A DNA stretch of 37,500 nucleotides from NCBI GenBank assembly GCA_905221605.1, contig CAJNDS010002613.1, forward strand, positions 172,501-210,000, written 5' to 3'. Both the position numbers and the translations under genes were made by a program. The notes under the pieces are model-generated. The model ran no database searches. It saw nothing but the letters and a program-made list of their open reading frames with translations, and was not told the DNA's origin. The DNA is from Symbiodinium natans (taxonomy: Eukaryota > Sar > Dinophyceae > Suessiales > Symbiodiniaceae). Position 1 is the first letter of the stretch. Each line of letters starts with the position of its first letter. Below, in pieces: positions 7,941 to 17,004 of this stretch.

Positions 7941-8077
7941 TGAACAATGAGCAGAGTTACACATGACTTACACCAGTTTCACCCTACATCATTAGCTATG
8001 ACACTACATGATACAGTATGGCAGATGGGGGTTGGAAACTATGTCAAATGTCAGCAGCAATCGCACTCATCAGTGTG
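7941..8077 (+). repeat. Right terminal direct repeat, 137 bp identical to the window start
   Basis: Base-for-base identical to 1-137. It ends CAGTGTG and continues into the GT microsatellite, whereas the left copy is joined to the 5' leader. Perfect identity means recent origin or gene conversion. Confidence 0.9.
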
Positions 8078-8092
8078 TGTGTGTGTGTGTGT

Positions 8093-8146
<54 letters not shown>

Positions 8147-8151
8147 GCGTG
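8072..8151 (+). repeat. (GT)n microsatellite at the element's 3' end
   Basis: About 80 bases of GT repeats with a few interruptions (GTGGGTG, GTTTG, GTGCGT). It begins exactly where the terminal repeat of the retroelement ends. Confidence 0.95.
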
Positions 8152-9449
8152 ACCATGTTGGTAGCAGCAAGGCAATAGGAATGTAGCGTTATCCAACTCT
8201 CGCTGAGTTGCCAGGCTCCAGACGCTTGAAGAGGAGGTGGCCAGATGCATGGCTGTATGCCCATAGCTTCTGCTGCTCCATGGACCAGGCTCTGAAAGTA
8301 CCTAGTATTTAGTGGCATTCTGGAGAAGCTCTGTGTTGCAAGATTCAAAATACCTTTGCTCTTGCCGTGGTGGCGGCGGGATCACCCTACACTCCTCTTC
8401 GTATCACTTGAGGCCAAAGCGTGCCTTTAAGTTGCGGTTGGCTCGCCCAAAGCTATTTAAGACGCTTTTGAGCTGCAGGCACGCGTGCGAATCGTAGCCA
8501 TCCTGTAGTGTATGAATGGTGTTTGAACGGCAGGGATGCACGTTTCATCTGGACAGTTCGGAGTGCTGGCTATACATGTGCACACTGCTGACCCAAACCT
8601 GCAAGAAGTTCCAAGAAGTCGATGTGCCGCGGCCCTGCGGAAGGTGCAGAAAACCAAGATGTGCTTGAGCCTTTGCCCCAGCTGATTGTAGTCTGACAGG
8701 CAGTGGCCACAAATCGCGTTTCGCATATACATCTTTTCATTCGCCGCCAAGGCAGACCGAATAGACCGAATGACTGGGGTTACGGTTCTGTCTGGCACAG
8801 GCTCACCAACAGCAACTGCAAAGACAGCAAAGACAGCGGGGGAAGGTGCACAGCTCAGTGGTCTTGTTTTGTTTAATGATAGTGGACAGTAGTGCCTTTT
8901 GAGAGGGGTGCAGGTGTCGGAGTGTTGCAGCCACCAAGCACGTTGAGCTTTCACGATGTTGTGGGCATGCTGAGGAGGCTAACAGAGTCTTGCTCTGAGA
9001 TGGTAGCAGCGCTGTATTGGACGGCGCCCAGGCGGTGCCCTCATCTCGCTCTTAGCGGAGGGTCGTTTTGAGGCTGGGTTGTAGAGCTTGATGGAATTCG
9101 GCTGAGAGCCTGCAGCCAAAGTGCAGAGAGCAGCCAAGGGGACACGCTGATTTGCCATAGGGCCATAGGGGCACCAACGCGCGCAAAAAACCGCCTGGCA
9201 TTTAGTCTTGGCCACTTGCAGGAATCCGTCAGGTTGACTTGTACCTCGACCGACGAGGTTGGCATGAAGCGTGGGCTGAAAGCTGCCAATGGCTGTCAGT
9301 GCTAAATGCATCTAAATGCATGCCACATGCTACCAATGGCCACAAGCATCGTGCCTCCAGGCACTGCCAATGTGGCTGTGCCGTGAGGCCAGCTGCCAGA
9401 CCTTCCAAGTGCATTTCAATCCAACAGTCTCTTGAAATCCAAGCTGGCT
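8152..9449. other. Spacer with no recognised gene
   Basis: Both strands have open stretches of up to about 165 codons here (for example the minus strand at 8457-8954). None shows a domain, a conserved motif or exon-like borders, and I recognise no family. Nothing else was seen. Confidence 0.5.
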
Positions 9450-11653
9450 GAGTGGCAGATGGAGCAAGCTGGCAGGCCCTGCGGAACTTTCGAGATCGGG
9501 GCTGGTCATCCCCAGAAGCGTTTCTGGCACAGGCTCAGCCACCTATGCCACCCAAAGAGGCGCGCCGCGCGCCCAAGAGCACTTTCGCAGGCACCAAACC
9601 CGCTGCAGAGTTCAACGCTGCGACTGCGGTTGCTTACCAGGCCGACTCGTGAGATGCAGTTTAGGGTTTAGGGTTTAGGGTTTAGGGTTTAGGGTGTACC
9701 CTGCATGTGCATCTGTTCCCAGCAAGTGAGGTCCAGGTGCAAGTAGACTATTTTTGGTGCGCGCATCCTTGTCCTTTACCTTGAGCTTAAGTGGACAGAG
9801 CTGTTTGCATGAGCTGCTGGAAGCCTTTTTCTTAGGCTGATGAGGATTTCTTCGTCCCACCTTCCCATGGAGGCCTTCAGTGGTTGTGTGCCGCTGACGG
9901 TTGGGTGCATGTGACAGCGGACCCTGAGACTGTTGAAAAGCAGGCTGTGGAGCATAACTTGGACTGGGTGATCAGCCTGGGCAGGGGGTTGAAACTACCT
10001 GCCGCGGCGGCTCGCCAGTACTGTACTGTGATTTCTGTAGCGCATGAGTCGACAGACGTCTTCTGGTGGTGGGTACTCTTAAACCCTAAGCCCTAAACCC
10101 TAAACCCTAAAGCCTGACCCCTAAACCCTAAACCCTAAACCCTCTGGTTGCAGATCATATAAGGAGTTTCTACGCTAGTTGCAGCTAAGGAGTTTTCTGA
10201 GTTCACTGCCGACCTGCCCAGCTTGCAGCGCATTGTGATTGCACTGGTCCGCTTGGAGGCTCTGCCCTTTTCTGGCCGTGCAGCCTGGAATCCGAAACCC
10301 TAAACCCTAAACCCTAAACCCTAAACCCTAAACCCTAAACCCCAAGCCCTAAGCCCTAAACCCTAAACCCTAAACCCTAAACCCTTGCACAAAGAGGCGC
10401 CTCCAGCGGCAGCCACTGCTTCGGACGCACAGCAGCAACGTCTCAAGCACAGTGCACGGCGCGTGGCCGATGTACTGCAGGCCCTTGTGCCCTTCCCTCT
10501 GGAGCTGGGAGCATGAAGAACAGTGCCCTCCCTGACCTGCGTAACCTCCGCTCCTAACTGGCCCAACAAGCAGTGGATTCGCAAGATTCGCATCGAAAAC
10601 CCCCGGAAACTCTGTTGAAGGCTTCGGAAGTTCAGCTAGTGACCTGAGGTAGTGACTAGAGCGGTGGACATTGCTTTCAGAGTCCCCTGTTCCTCCCATG
10701 CTGCTACAGTGGCTGCCTTTGTCTAACCCTAAACCCTAAACACAAAACCCTAAACCCTAAACCGTAAACCCCTAAACCCTCCGTTGCCTAGCAAACTTGT
10801 GGATCTCGAGGCCATCGAGGAGCTGCCAGAGGTCTCACTCGCCTTCCAGTAGGAATAGTAGGGTTTAGGGTTTAGGGTTTAGGGTTTAGGGTTTATACGG
10901 TTTGGGGTTTAGGGTTTAGGGTTTTCCAGTAGTGGGCAAAGAGAGGGACGAGGCAGCTCTCGAAAAGGTGCGCGCCGGTTTTGGGGTGGGTTTTGGGGAT
11001 TTTGGGGTTTTGGGGTTTTGGGGTTTTGGGGTTTCGGGGTTTTGGGGTTTTGGGGTTTTCGGGGTTTTGGGGTTTCGGGGTTTCGGGGTTTTGGGGTTTT
11101 GGGGGTTGGGGTTTTGGGGCGTGTAGCAGGTCCGCGAAAGTCATTGCTTTGCGGCCCTCCGCCTCCTCGAGGCCGTTGGCTCAAGTTTGCACTCCACGAA
11201 TTTCATGAGAGCCTGGCATATCCTAGCATGCCGTGGATGGGCCAGGCCTGAACCTCAGCAGGGAAGGCTACGCGTACCCATTTTTTTGCTGCATATCTGT
11301 GAGTATGCATGCATCTGTCGGGAACAAAAGCTCGATATGAGGAGGATGTTCGGAGAAGGTTCTGATAATGTTTGCCATGCTAGGGAGGCCGAGCCAGATA
11401 CACCGAAACAGGTGGTGAGTCGCAGTATTGGCGTAGTTTCGTCCTAAACCCTAAACCCTAAACCCTAAGCCCTAAACCATGTTGTACTTGTAGGCGGAAC
11501 TCTGACCGGTGCAGTGAATTGACGCTTCGAAGTGGGGCAACTGTGATTACGGTTCCTCCACCTCTGAGACCTGAGCCCTGGTTTTTGGGCAAGAAGAACC
11601 AACTTCAAAGGGGGGCGAAGAGGCAGGGGAGCCATGGAAGTCTTGAGAAATGA
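9450..11653 (+). CDS. Unrecognised multi-exon gene, exon chain (3' part)
   Basis: Exon-like segments on the + strand are separated by introns rich in telomere-type repeats. Candidate exons: about 9450-9650 (SWQALRNFRDRGW, EARRAPKSTFAG); 9875-10068 (LQWLCAADGWVHVTADPE, EHNLDWVISLGRGLK); about 10172-10290 (AAKEFSEFTADLPSL, RIVIALVRLEALPF); 10386-10513 (KHSARRVADVLQALVPF); about 10790-10850 (LVDLEAIEELPEVSLAF); about 10930-10977 (GKERDEAALEKVRAG); about 11130-11410; and a last exon at about 11494-11653 (SGATVITVPPPLRPEPW) ending in TGA. The borders are not exact and phases were not all reconciled. The protein looks helical and soluble. I do not recognise the family. The 5' end was not found. Confidence 0.4.
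9660..9694 (+). repeat. (TTTAGGG)5 interstitial telomere-type repeat
   Basis: Five perfect TTTAGGG units just after a GTGAG donor-like sequence at 9649, so probably inside an intron. TTTAGGG is the plant/algal telomere unit. Confidence 0.95.
10080..10143 (-). repeat. CCCTAAA repeat block with variants
   Basis: About nine CCCTAAA-type units, including AAGCCCT and a CTGACCC variant. It lies between two exon-like segments of the unrecognised gene. Confidence 0.9.
10294..10385 (-). repeat. CCCTAAA repeat block
   Basis: About thirteen CCCTAAA units, with two AAGCCCT variants in the middle. It is flanked directly by exon-like sequence on both sides (CAGCCTGGAA before, TTGCACAAAGAGG after), so it makes up almost the whole intron. 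Confidence 0.95.
10723..10780 (-). repeat. CCCTAAA repeat block, degenerate
   Basis: Eight units with ACACAAAA, CCGTAAA and CCCCTAAA variants, between exon-like segments of the unrecognised gene. Confidence 0.9.
10858..10924 (+). repeat. TTTAGGG repeat block
   Basis: About nine units in the opposite orientation to the previous block, with one TTTATACGG and one TTTGGGG variant, directly after an exon-like segment ending CCTTCCAG. Confidence 0.9.
10978..11122 (+). repeat. (TTTTGGGG)n repeat filling a probable intron
   Basis: About 145 bases of GGTTTTGG units, mostly TTTTGGGG with TTTCGGGG variants. They begin at a GT donor-like position after GTGCGCGCCG and end in GTGTAGCAG. TTTTGGGG is the telomere unit of spirotrich ciliates, not of plants or most algae. 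The strand is strongly G-rich and would be expected to form G-quadruplexes. Confidence 0.95.
11443..11478 (-). repeat. CCCTAAA repeat block
   Basis: Five units with one AAGCCCT variant. It lies in the probable last intron of the unrecognised gene, between the exon ending near 11410 and the exon starting near 11494. Confidence 0.95.
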
Positions 11654-13424
11654 AATGTTGTGCGTGTTTGTGCAGACTTGCTTTTGGGCACCTGAGGTTA
11701 TCGCAACATGGCTGATGGCTGTTTCGACTGTCTCCACGATGTCCTCCACTGTAAGGCCTGCAGATACATTGCCACCCTTGAGGCAATGTGAAACTGAGGA
11801 TTCTGCAAGAAGCTCATGTGTGCAGCCCGTGTCTGCTGGCATGGAACAGCTGGGCACGCTGGCTCCGATTGATGATGGCGGCCTAGGCATGCTTCAGCAT
11901 GCAGCAGTGACTGCGCGCGCTAAGCCGATCGTGGCACCCTCGAACTCGCTCTCTTGCAAAGAAACGCTCGGTGCGCCAATCAACCAGACGGGTGGCGAGC
12001 ATGTCCGATGTGACCTGACGGCAGCTGCGTTCTGTCTAAACTGGCATTTGGTTGTTGGTTGGTGGATTCCGATAGGCCATGACTTCGGCGGTTGCTGGCC
12101 TCTGGCATGCATTCTTGCCCTTTTGCTGGTGGGCCGCTGGAACATGCAAGAGCTACCGCCGCCAGTCCCACCCATAAAGGGCAACAAAAGACTCTACCCA
12201 GCCTTACGCCCTGTACACTTTTGGTGTGATGACCTGCCTCCACATCGATACCCATATCTGGCGATGGCCGCGGCGGCGATGTGGCTGCCGGCCTTGGCAG
12301 ATTACCCGATCTACGACAACCAGAGTGTTCCGATGTTGCCAAGGGTGATCAGCTTTCTGCCTTGGTGGGTCGCTTTCATGCCGGCTGCTTTGTGCATGCT
12401 GGCCATGGGCCGCTGCAGCCCCACTCATCGAATCGGGTCGGCGTGGCATTGGGCATCAATCTGTGCCATGATTCCAGCCACAGCGGCCTTTGTGCTCACT
12501 GAGAGCACGTACACGACCCACCACAGGCATGGCTACCGATTCCTGCCGGCCTCCTACGCTTTCGTCGGCGTCTCCTTGACCCTTCTTGCGCTACTGGCTG
12601 GCTGTGAGGCAAGGATATCATCGTGGCTTCGCAAGTACTGCATGCTGGTTTGCTCTGGAATGTACATCGCCGGGGGTATCTCCAAGCTGCTGAACAACAA
12701 GCCATTTCTGCGCTGGGCGGATGGAACGATCCTTCAATATTGGACGCTGTGCTTTGAGAGTCACAGTGGAGAGATCCCATATCCATGGTTTTCGCGGATG
12801 CTCGCCAACAGCACGGCTGTCTCGTCACTCTTCAGCTGGGCCACGATGTGCTTTGAGTTGCCTCTTTCCATAGCTGCCTTGGTGGGTCTGGGTTGCTTCG
12901 GCCATCGGGCTGGCGGTTTAGGTTTGGTGAGGGTACTTTGGTGCATCGTGGCCTGTGGCTTCCATTGCGCTGTCAATCTGCTTTGGGGGCCTATCTCTGC
13001 CAGCATGTACGACATCCAGGCCTGGTTGCTTTTGCTTCTCGTGGCCGACGTGTGTTCTGTGACATCCGTGTTCAGGGCTGAGCGGCCGCAAGAGACCACG
13101 CTGAAAACGCAGGAAGCGCAGGAAGCACAGGAGAGAGACCACGAATCATTGAAACAAGAAGCATGGGGTGCGCAAATCTTTCCGATCTTGCTCTCCCTGT
13201 TGTGCACTCTGCTGCTTTTCGGCTGGGTGGCTGTTGCTCTGGCATACCACTTCCCATCTGATGATCCACAGTGGCCTATATGTTCCGTGCCGATGTACTC
13301 CATGTCCTGTGGAGTAAGGTCTTGCCCGGATGAGTTCAGAAACGAGGTTTGGGATCTTCCTTTGTACCAGCGGTTGTTCCTGTCACTCGCTGCAGCTTCG
13401 ATGACTATGCTGCGTCAGCCCTGA
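11634..13424 (+). CDS. Multi-pass membrane protein, HTTM/gamma-carboxylase-like
   Basis: One uninterrupted frame of 596 codons from ATG 11634. The first ~20 bases overlap the terminal exon of the upstream gene in another frame, so a later start is possible (for example ATG 11655, 11709 or 11739). At least eight hydrophobic segments follow residue 140. The segment around residues 340-365 (GMYIAGGISKLLNNKPFLRWADGTILQYW) resembles the helix-loop signature of HTTM domains (relatives of vitamin K-dependent gamma-carboxylase and DoxX proteins). The C-terminal WPICSVPMYSMSC at about 546-558 also fits. A Gln/Glu-rich cytosolic or lumenal loop (TQEAQEAQERDHES) splits the last two membrane regions. Substrate unknown. 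It lacks introns while its neighbours are intron-rich, so a retro-copy or a large terminal exon is likely. Confidence 0.65.
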   Translation: MEVLRNEMLCVFVQTCFWAPEVIATWLMAVSTVSTMSSTVRPADTLPPLRQCETEDSARSSCVQPVSAGMEQLGTLAPIDDGGLGMLQHAAVTARAKPIVAPSNSLSCKETLGAPINQTGGEHVRCDLTAAAFCLNWHLVVGWWIPIGHDFGGCWPLACILALLLVGRWNMQELPPPVPPIKGNKRLYPALRPVHFWCDDLPPHRYPYLAMAAAAMWLPALADYPIYDNQSVPMLPRVISFLPWWVAFMPAALCMLAMGRCSPTHRIGSAWHWASICAMIPATAAFVLTESTYTTHHRHGYRFLPASYAFVGVSLTLLALLAGCEARISSWLRKYCMLVCSGMYIAGGISKLLNNKPFLRWADGTILQYWTLCFESHSGEIPYPWFSRMLANSTAVSSLFSWATMCFELPLSIAALVGLGCFGHRAGGLGLVRVLWCIVACGFHCAVNLLWGPISASMYDIQAWLLLLLVADVCSVTSVFRAERPQETTLKTQEAQEAQERDHESLKQEAWGAQIFPILLSLLCTLLLFGWVAVALAYHFPSDDPQWPICSVPMYSMSCGVRSCPDEFRNEVWDLPLYQRLFLSLAAASMTMLRQP

Positions 13425-13817
13425 GCAAAAAAGTATGCGCCGAGCACATCAATCCCGTCTTGACTTGGGCTTGTCAAGGACTCAATCGAGCCCGCATGCA
13501 CATCACTTTTCTGCGATAGGTTCACGCTTAATGCAGAATTTGCAGCCTGTGTGTGTCCCCTGTGTGGGAGCCTTTTCAGCCTCCCCATTTGCCTTGTGAA
13601 AGATATCTCCAGTGAAGTCCTACCGTACTCTCATGAAGCGCTTAGCAGGCTTAGCAGCAGCTTCGGCCACCTGGCCTTGTCAACTTTTTGTGGCAGTCTT
13701 TCAGCTTCCGTCATCTTGTGGAGCTGATGTAGGGCATTGTAGGGCCATCGATGCTCGGATGGCTCAGCTACTGCTGCCGCAGTAGAGGTGCAGATTTCAT
13801 TCACACGCTACGGCAAC
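13425..13817 (+). other. Intergenic spacer between the HTTM-like gene and the GnT-I gene
   Basis: About 390 bases with no supported ORF. It contains two short duplicated words (CCTGTGTGTGTCCCCTGTGTG at 13547 and TTAGCAGGCTTAGCAGCAG at 13651). It would hold the 3' end of the first transcript and the 5' end of the next. Confidence 0.4.
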
Positions 13818-16800
13818 ATGGGGGGCAAAGTAAGGGCACAGAGAAAGGCATCGGCCCGTGCTGCTGGAACTGTGTTCCTCTACACTGCAGGTCGCACCCT
13901 GCTTCTGCTCGCCGTTGTCTCGGTGACCTTCTTCGTCTTTCAGGTGCCAGCTCTCAGGCCAGTGACATGTCTTACGTGTTGTTCGGATGGTCTGTCGTGG
14001 CACGTCATGAGGGCCATATAGCACTCCTGCTAAGGTGCAGCAAGCCGAGTTGTTCGGGCAGGCTGGCGAGCACTGGCATTGATGGGTTTGAATCTGCTCC
14101 GTGCGCTTGGTTGCGCAGAGAGGGCTTCTGCAGTTTGGGCTGCAATGGAAGTAATTTGTAAGCATGCTCTGCTTTGTTGGGAGAGCCCCCCTTCGTTGGC
14201 CACAGGCCGCTTCTGTCAACAGCCAGCGCCCACGCAAAGACCGTCTGCTTCGAAGTTCGCCAGATGCTACTGCGCCGAACACTGTGCCGGATGCAAACAC
14301 GTTGAGCACCACCTTGCACAACACTGTCGACACTACTGTGCACACCGCATCAGACGTTACCTTGGACACTACCTTGGATACAACCTTGGACCCCCTAGTG
14401 GGTCCAGCTTGTGATGGCGAGCTCTCCCGCTTTATCAAGCAGGGATTCCATCTGCCAGTGCTGTTGTTGGCACACCGCCGAGCTGAGCGGCTGCTGGAAA
14501 CCCTGACAAGCTTGGCTGCCGTGCGCGGCTTCTCCGCTGACGAGATTCTCATCTCCCAGGATGGCAGCGACGAAGAGGCTCCGTGGGTTTAGGGTTTAGG
14601 GTTTAGGGTTCAGGGTGGTCGTGTGTAGCTAGGGGGATGTGTCGCCCTGGAACTTGCTTTCAGGTGGCCAAGACAGTTGATGCAAGGAACCTTTCGCGGG
14701 TCACACACGATGCCAAGCTGCGTGGGACGAGCGACTGGAAATCTGCAGCCCTCAGGCGGCTCAGATTTCAACAGGAGACTTCGTGATATAGTTATACACT
14801 ACAATAAAACTGGAAGAGTATGATTGCTAAGATGGTACAATGATTTGATATCATTGATATCATCATCGTGTACCATCAAGTAGCTGTTGGAATTTGCTTG
14901 GGGCTGGACAGATGCTGAAACTGGCACCACAAGGATTGCAAGGCACTATCGGTGGAGCATTGATGCTGCGTTCAAGCACTTCAATACAACTCCTGGTGCC
15001 CCATTTGCATTGGCTACGGCTTGTCATAGTATATTGGCACTTAGCTCACAAAAACATCTTCGTTGACGTTGAACATCGTGGAGCGTGACGTAGTTGACGT
15101 AGATGTCGGTGACTTTTCACAGGCATCATCATTGTGGAGGACGACCTGCGATTCGCACCCGACTTTTTAGAGTACTTCCAGGCGGCTTTGCCCCTAAACC
15201 CTAAACCCTAAACCCTAAACCCTAAACCCGGGTGAAGCGATGTTTCCTTCTGACGCTGTGAGGCGGTTGCTCCCGTGCTGGATTGCGACAGCAGCCTTTG
15301 GATCGTGTCTGCCTGGAATGACAACGGATTTGCTACTCGGCTGAAGAGAAGGGTTTAGGGCCTGGGAGCTCCTGGGAGCACCCCTCAGAAGTACTTCCGA
15401 TCAGTTTTATGGGCTGTTGGCTTCAGGATCACCTCGTGGGAGAGGCCAAGCGGCTGCTTCGCACGCACTTCCTGCCTGGCTTAGGCAGGGCAAGAGTCCG
15501 TTGCAAGCTTTCAAGCATGGTGCGATGGCGAGCATGGCTTTGTTGATGGTTGTTGCGCTTAGTCGCAGCACTGGAGATCCCCGAGAGGTTGGCTGATGCT
15601 CCGCCGGCTTTGGAAAGAGCTGCAACCATCATGGCCGGATGTTGAGGAGAGGCGCATCTTGGCTTTTGTCTCCTACAGGCTCATGATGTCACCGAACTTG
15701 TTTGTATGTCTGCGATTTGACACGCTGCGACTTACAAATTAAGTGCAGTCAAACTCCAGTTCTAAGTGCTTCAAGGACGGGAGGCGCAGATGAACAATTG
15801 GGACCATTGGCTTCGGAGTCCACAACAGCATCAAGGCCGTCGGCGTGACCTACATCGAACTTTGATGCCTAATGGTCCAATGGTTTAGGGTTTAGGGTTT
15901 AGGGTTCAGGGTAATAGTCTACTTTTCAGACTATGATTTTTGTTTGCAGGAGGACATTGTCACAAGAGCTAAGTGCTGCAGGCCTCATCAGTACAATTCG
16001 CAGACCCCTTCTCGGCGCAAGCCTATGAAGATGTGAAGTAGGGTGTATATTACTGTTCTTGGTGGGTGCATGTAAGGTTCCTTTCAAAATTGGTGAGTGT
16101 ATATATTTCGGTGTCCTTTTGGGGGTACAAGAAAAGAACCCTACTTCATATGGCGAAGGGCTCAACAGAAGATGGGGCCGCTGACTTCAGTGCAGCCATG
16201 TGCAGCCCTTCATTCTGATGACTCCCGGTGGTAGCACAGACAATGGAGTTCCTATCGAAACTCAGAATTCTCGTGTCGTGCTCTTGAGCACTGGTCGTTG
16301 TACATTTGATGCGTGAGTCTGTGAAGGGTGCTGCCAGTCGTGCTCGTCCAGAACTTGAAGAGTAGTCCAGATCACTGACCATTCTGCGCACAGCCATGCT
16401 GAAGCATAGACAAATGAGAAGCAAAATTAAAACTAGTAATAACAAGAATGAAAATGATGATAATACAAAAATAATAGTAACAGTGCGTCCGGAGCTGTGC
16501 CAGGTCGGTCTGTCCTCTATCCGCAAGTGCCCCGCGTGTATCACCATGGCAGCCTGGGCACATTCATGAACTTGGATACGCATCGGTGACTTGGCACTTT
16601 TGTTTCGCAGCCATTGTCTGCGATGTGTCTGAGCGCTTCCATGGGCTCCCGGCTGTATCTCCGAGTAGAGGCAGTACTTCCAGCATATCTTCTACAACCA
16701 GGACCTTGGTGTGCTTTGTTTTTGCGACTTCCTGGGTGCCACCCTGAGTGACTGGCTTTCCGTTGAGGACCCCAAGATCACATGGCAGCGACCCACGGCC

Positions 16801-17004
16801 GACAGACCTTGGCTGGATGCGGCTGTTGCAGATGCTCGACGCGAACCGTATGAGGACGACAGCTTTAGAAGCACTGGAAGTTGCGCGTGGCTGCAAGGAA
16901 TGGCTGTAAGGGTTCGGTTTGGCAGGCGCGGATCATGCAGCAACTTCGACACGCAGAAACGTCACTCTGAAGCAGCAGGAAGTTGTGTCATTCGGATGTG
17001 CTGA
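13818..17004 (+). CDS. MGAT1: Alpha-1,3-mannosyl-glycoprotein N-acetylglucosaminyltransferase I (GnT-I)
   Basis: GnT-I adds GlcNAc to the alpha-1,3 mannose of Man5 N-glycans in the Golgi. Exons by homology and phase: 13818-13943, 14206-14577, 14664-14755, 14934-14995, 15123-15181, 15263-15331, 15427-15484, 15588-15637, 15790-15835, 16504-16585, and from 16671 (open to 17004). Exon 1 gives a short basic tail and one membrane segment (type II anchor). Exon 2 adds a Thr/Asp-rich stem and the start of the catalytic domain (LPVLLLAHRRAERLLETL, ILISQDGS). Later exons give IARHYRW, IIIVEDDLRFAPDFLEYF (the EDD metal/UDP-sugar motif), SLWIVSAWNDNG, RTHFLPGLGW, LWKEL.PSWP, NWDHWLR and HHGSLGTF, in family order and spacing. 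Donors: GT, GC, GC, GT, GC, GC, GC, GA, GC, GT. The C-terminal part after about 16710 was not matched. Confidence 0.85.
14585..14615 (+). repeat. TTTAGGG block in GnT-I intron 2
   Basis: Four units, the last TTCAGGG, start eight bases after the GC donor at 14578 and lie inside the 86-base intron. Confidence 0.95.
14780..14880. other. AT-rich island in GnT-I intron 3
   Basis: An AT-rich stretch inside a GC-richer locus, with the short palindromic repeat GATATCATTGATATC near 14847-14861. Coding is not indicated. Confidence 0.6.
15190..15229 (-). repeat. CCCTAAA block in GnT-I intron 5
   Basis: Five to six units within an 81-base intron. The intron borders are similar, AGGCGG at the donor and AGGCGG at the acceptor/exon 6 start, forming a 6-base direct repeat. 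Confidence 0.95.
15882..15912 (+). repeat. TTTAGGG block in GnT-I intron 9
   Basis: Four units, the last TTCAGGG, in the 668-base intron between exons 9 and 10. Confidence 0.95.
16030..16152 (+). mobile_element. MITE-like element, copy 1, in GnT-I intron 9
   Basis: A 123-base element with inverted ends: GATGTGAAGTAGGG at the left and CCCTACTTCATATG at the right (two mismatches when paired). Internal blocks GGTGAGTGTATAT, TAAGGTTCCTTT, GGTGTCCTTTTGGGG and GTACAA are shared with copy 2 at 17684-17809. It is too short to code. A non-autonomous DNA transposon is inferred. If the TIR core is TGAAG.AGGG, the flanking TA on the right suggests TA target sites as in Tc1/mariner. Confidence 0.75.
16400..16490. 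other. A-rich tract in GnT-I intron 9
   Basis: A purine/A-rich, low-complexity stretch (AATAACAAGAATGAAAATGATGATAATAC-like, kept short here) just upstream of exon 10. It contains no coding signal. Confidence 0.6.

Larger units (their letters stand above)
138..8077 (+). mobile_element. Penelope-like retroelement with GIY-YIG domain upstream of RT
   Basis: A complete-looking retroelement of about 7.9 kb. In order: a leader of about 350 bases, ORF1a (486-1418), ORF1b (about 1321-1998), a spacer holding a 248-bp tandem duplication, ORF2 (2685-4040), a GIY-YIG endonuclease ORF (4071-4937), the reverse transcriptase (open 4754-6766), and a 1.3-kb 3' region with 66-bp repeats and two hairpins. The RT has Penelope-type blocks and the endonuclease precedes it. 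That is the permuted order known from the Chlamys/Naiad branch of Penelope-like elements, not the classical RT-then-GIY-YIG order. A 137-bp direct repeat flanks it. The 3' end abuts (GT)n, which fits insertion at CA/TG microsatellites. Frame breaks between ORFs may be recoding, mutation or assembly indels. Confidence 0.85.
6767..8077 (+). other. 3' untranslated region of the retroelement
   Basis: No coding sequence is supported here. It contains two pairs of 66-bp repeats, a pyrimidine-rich block at about 7290-7420 (CCCTCC/CTTCCC), two hairpins near 7741-7809, and the terminal 137 bases that are repeated at the window start. Such 3' regions normally carry the sequence the RT recognises; that role is inferred from position. 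Confidence 0.6.

Noticed and set aside
1-8077. An LTR retrotransposon flanked by short LTRs
   Set aside because: The RT blocks are Penelope-like, there is no protease, RNase H or integrase, and the terminal repeat lacks TG...CA ends with a target duplication.
8044-8348. Minus-strand frames rich in His-Thr over the GT repeat
   Set aside because: Translation of a dinucleotide repeat; no other coding evidence.
10893-11251. Pro/Lys- and Gly/Phe-rich frames over the TTTTGGGG block, resembling repetitive structural proteins
   Set aside because: Pure repeat translation; intron borders fit better.
9660-11478. A true chromosome end or fused telomere
   Set aside because: The blocks are short, degenerate, in both orientations and separated by exon-like sequence.
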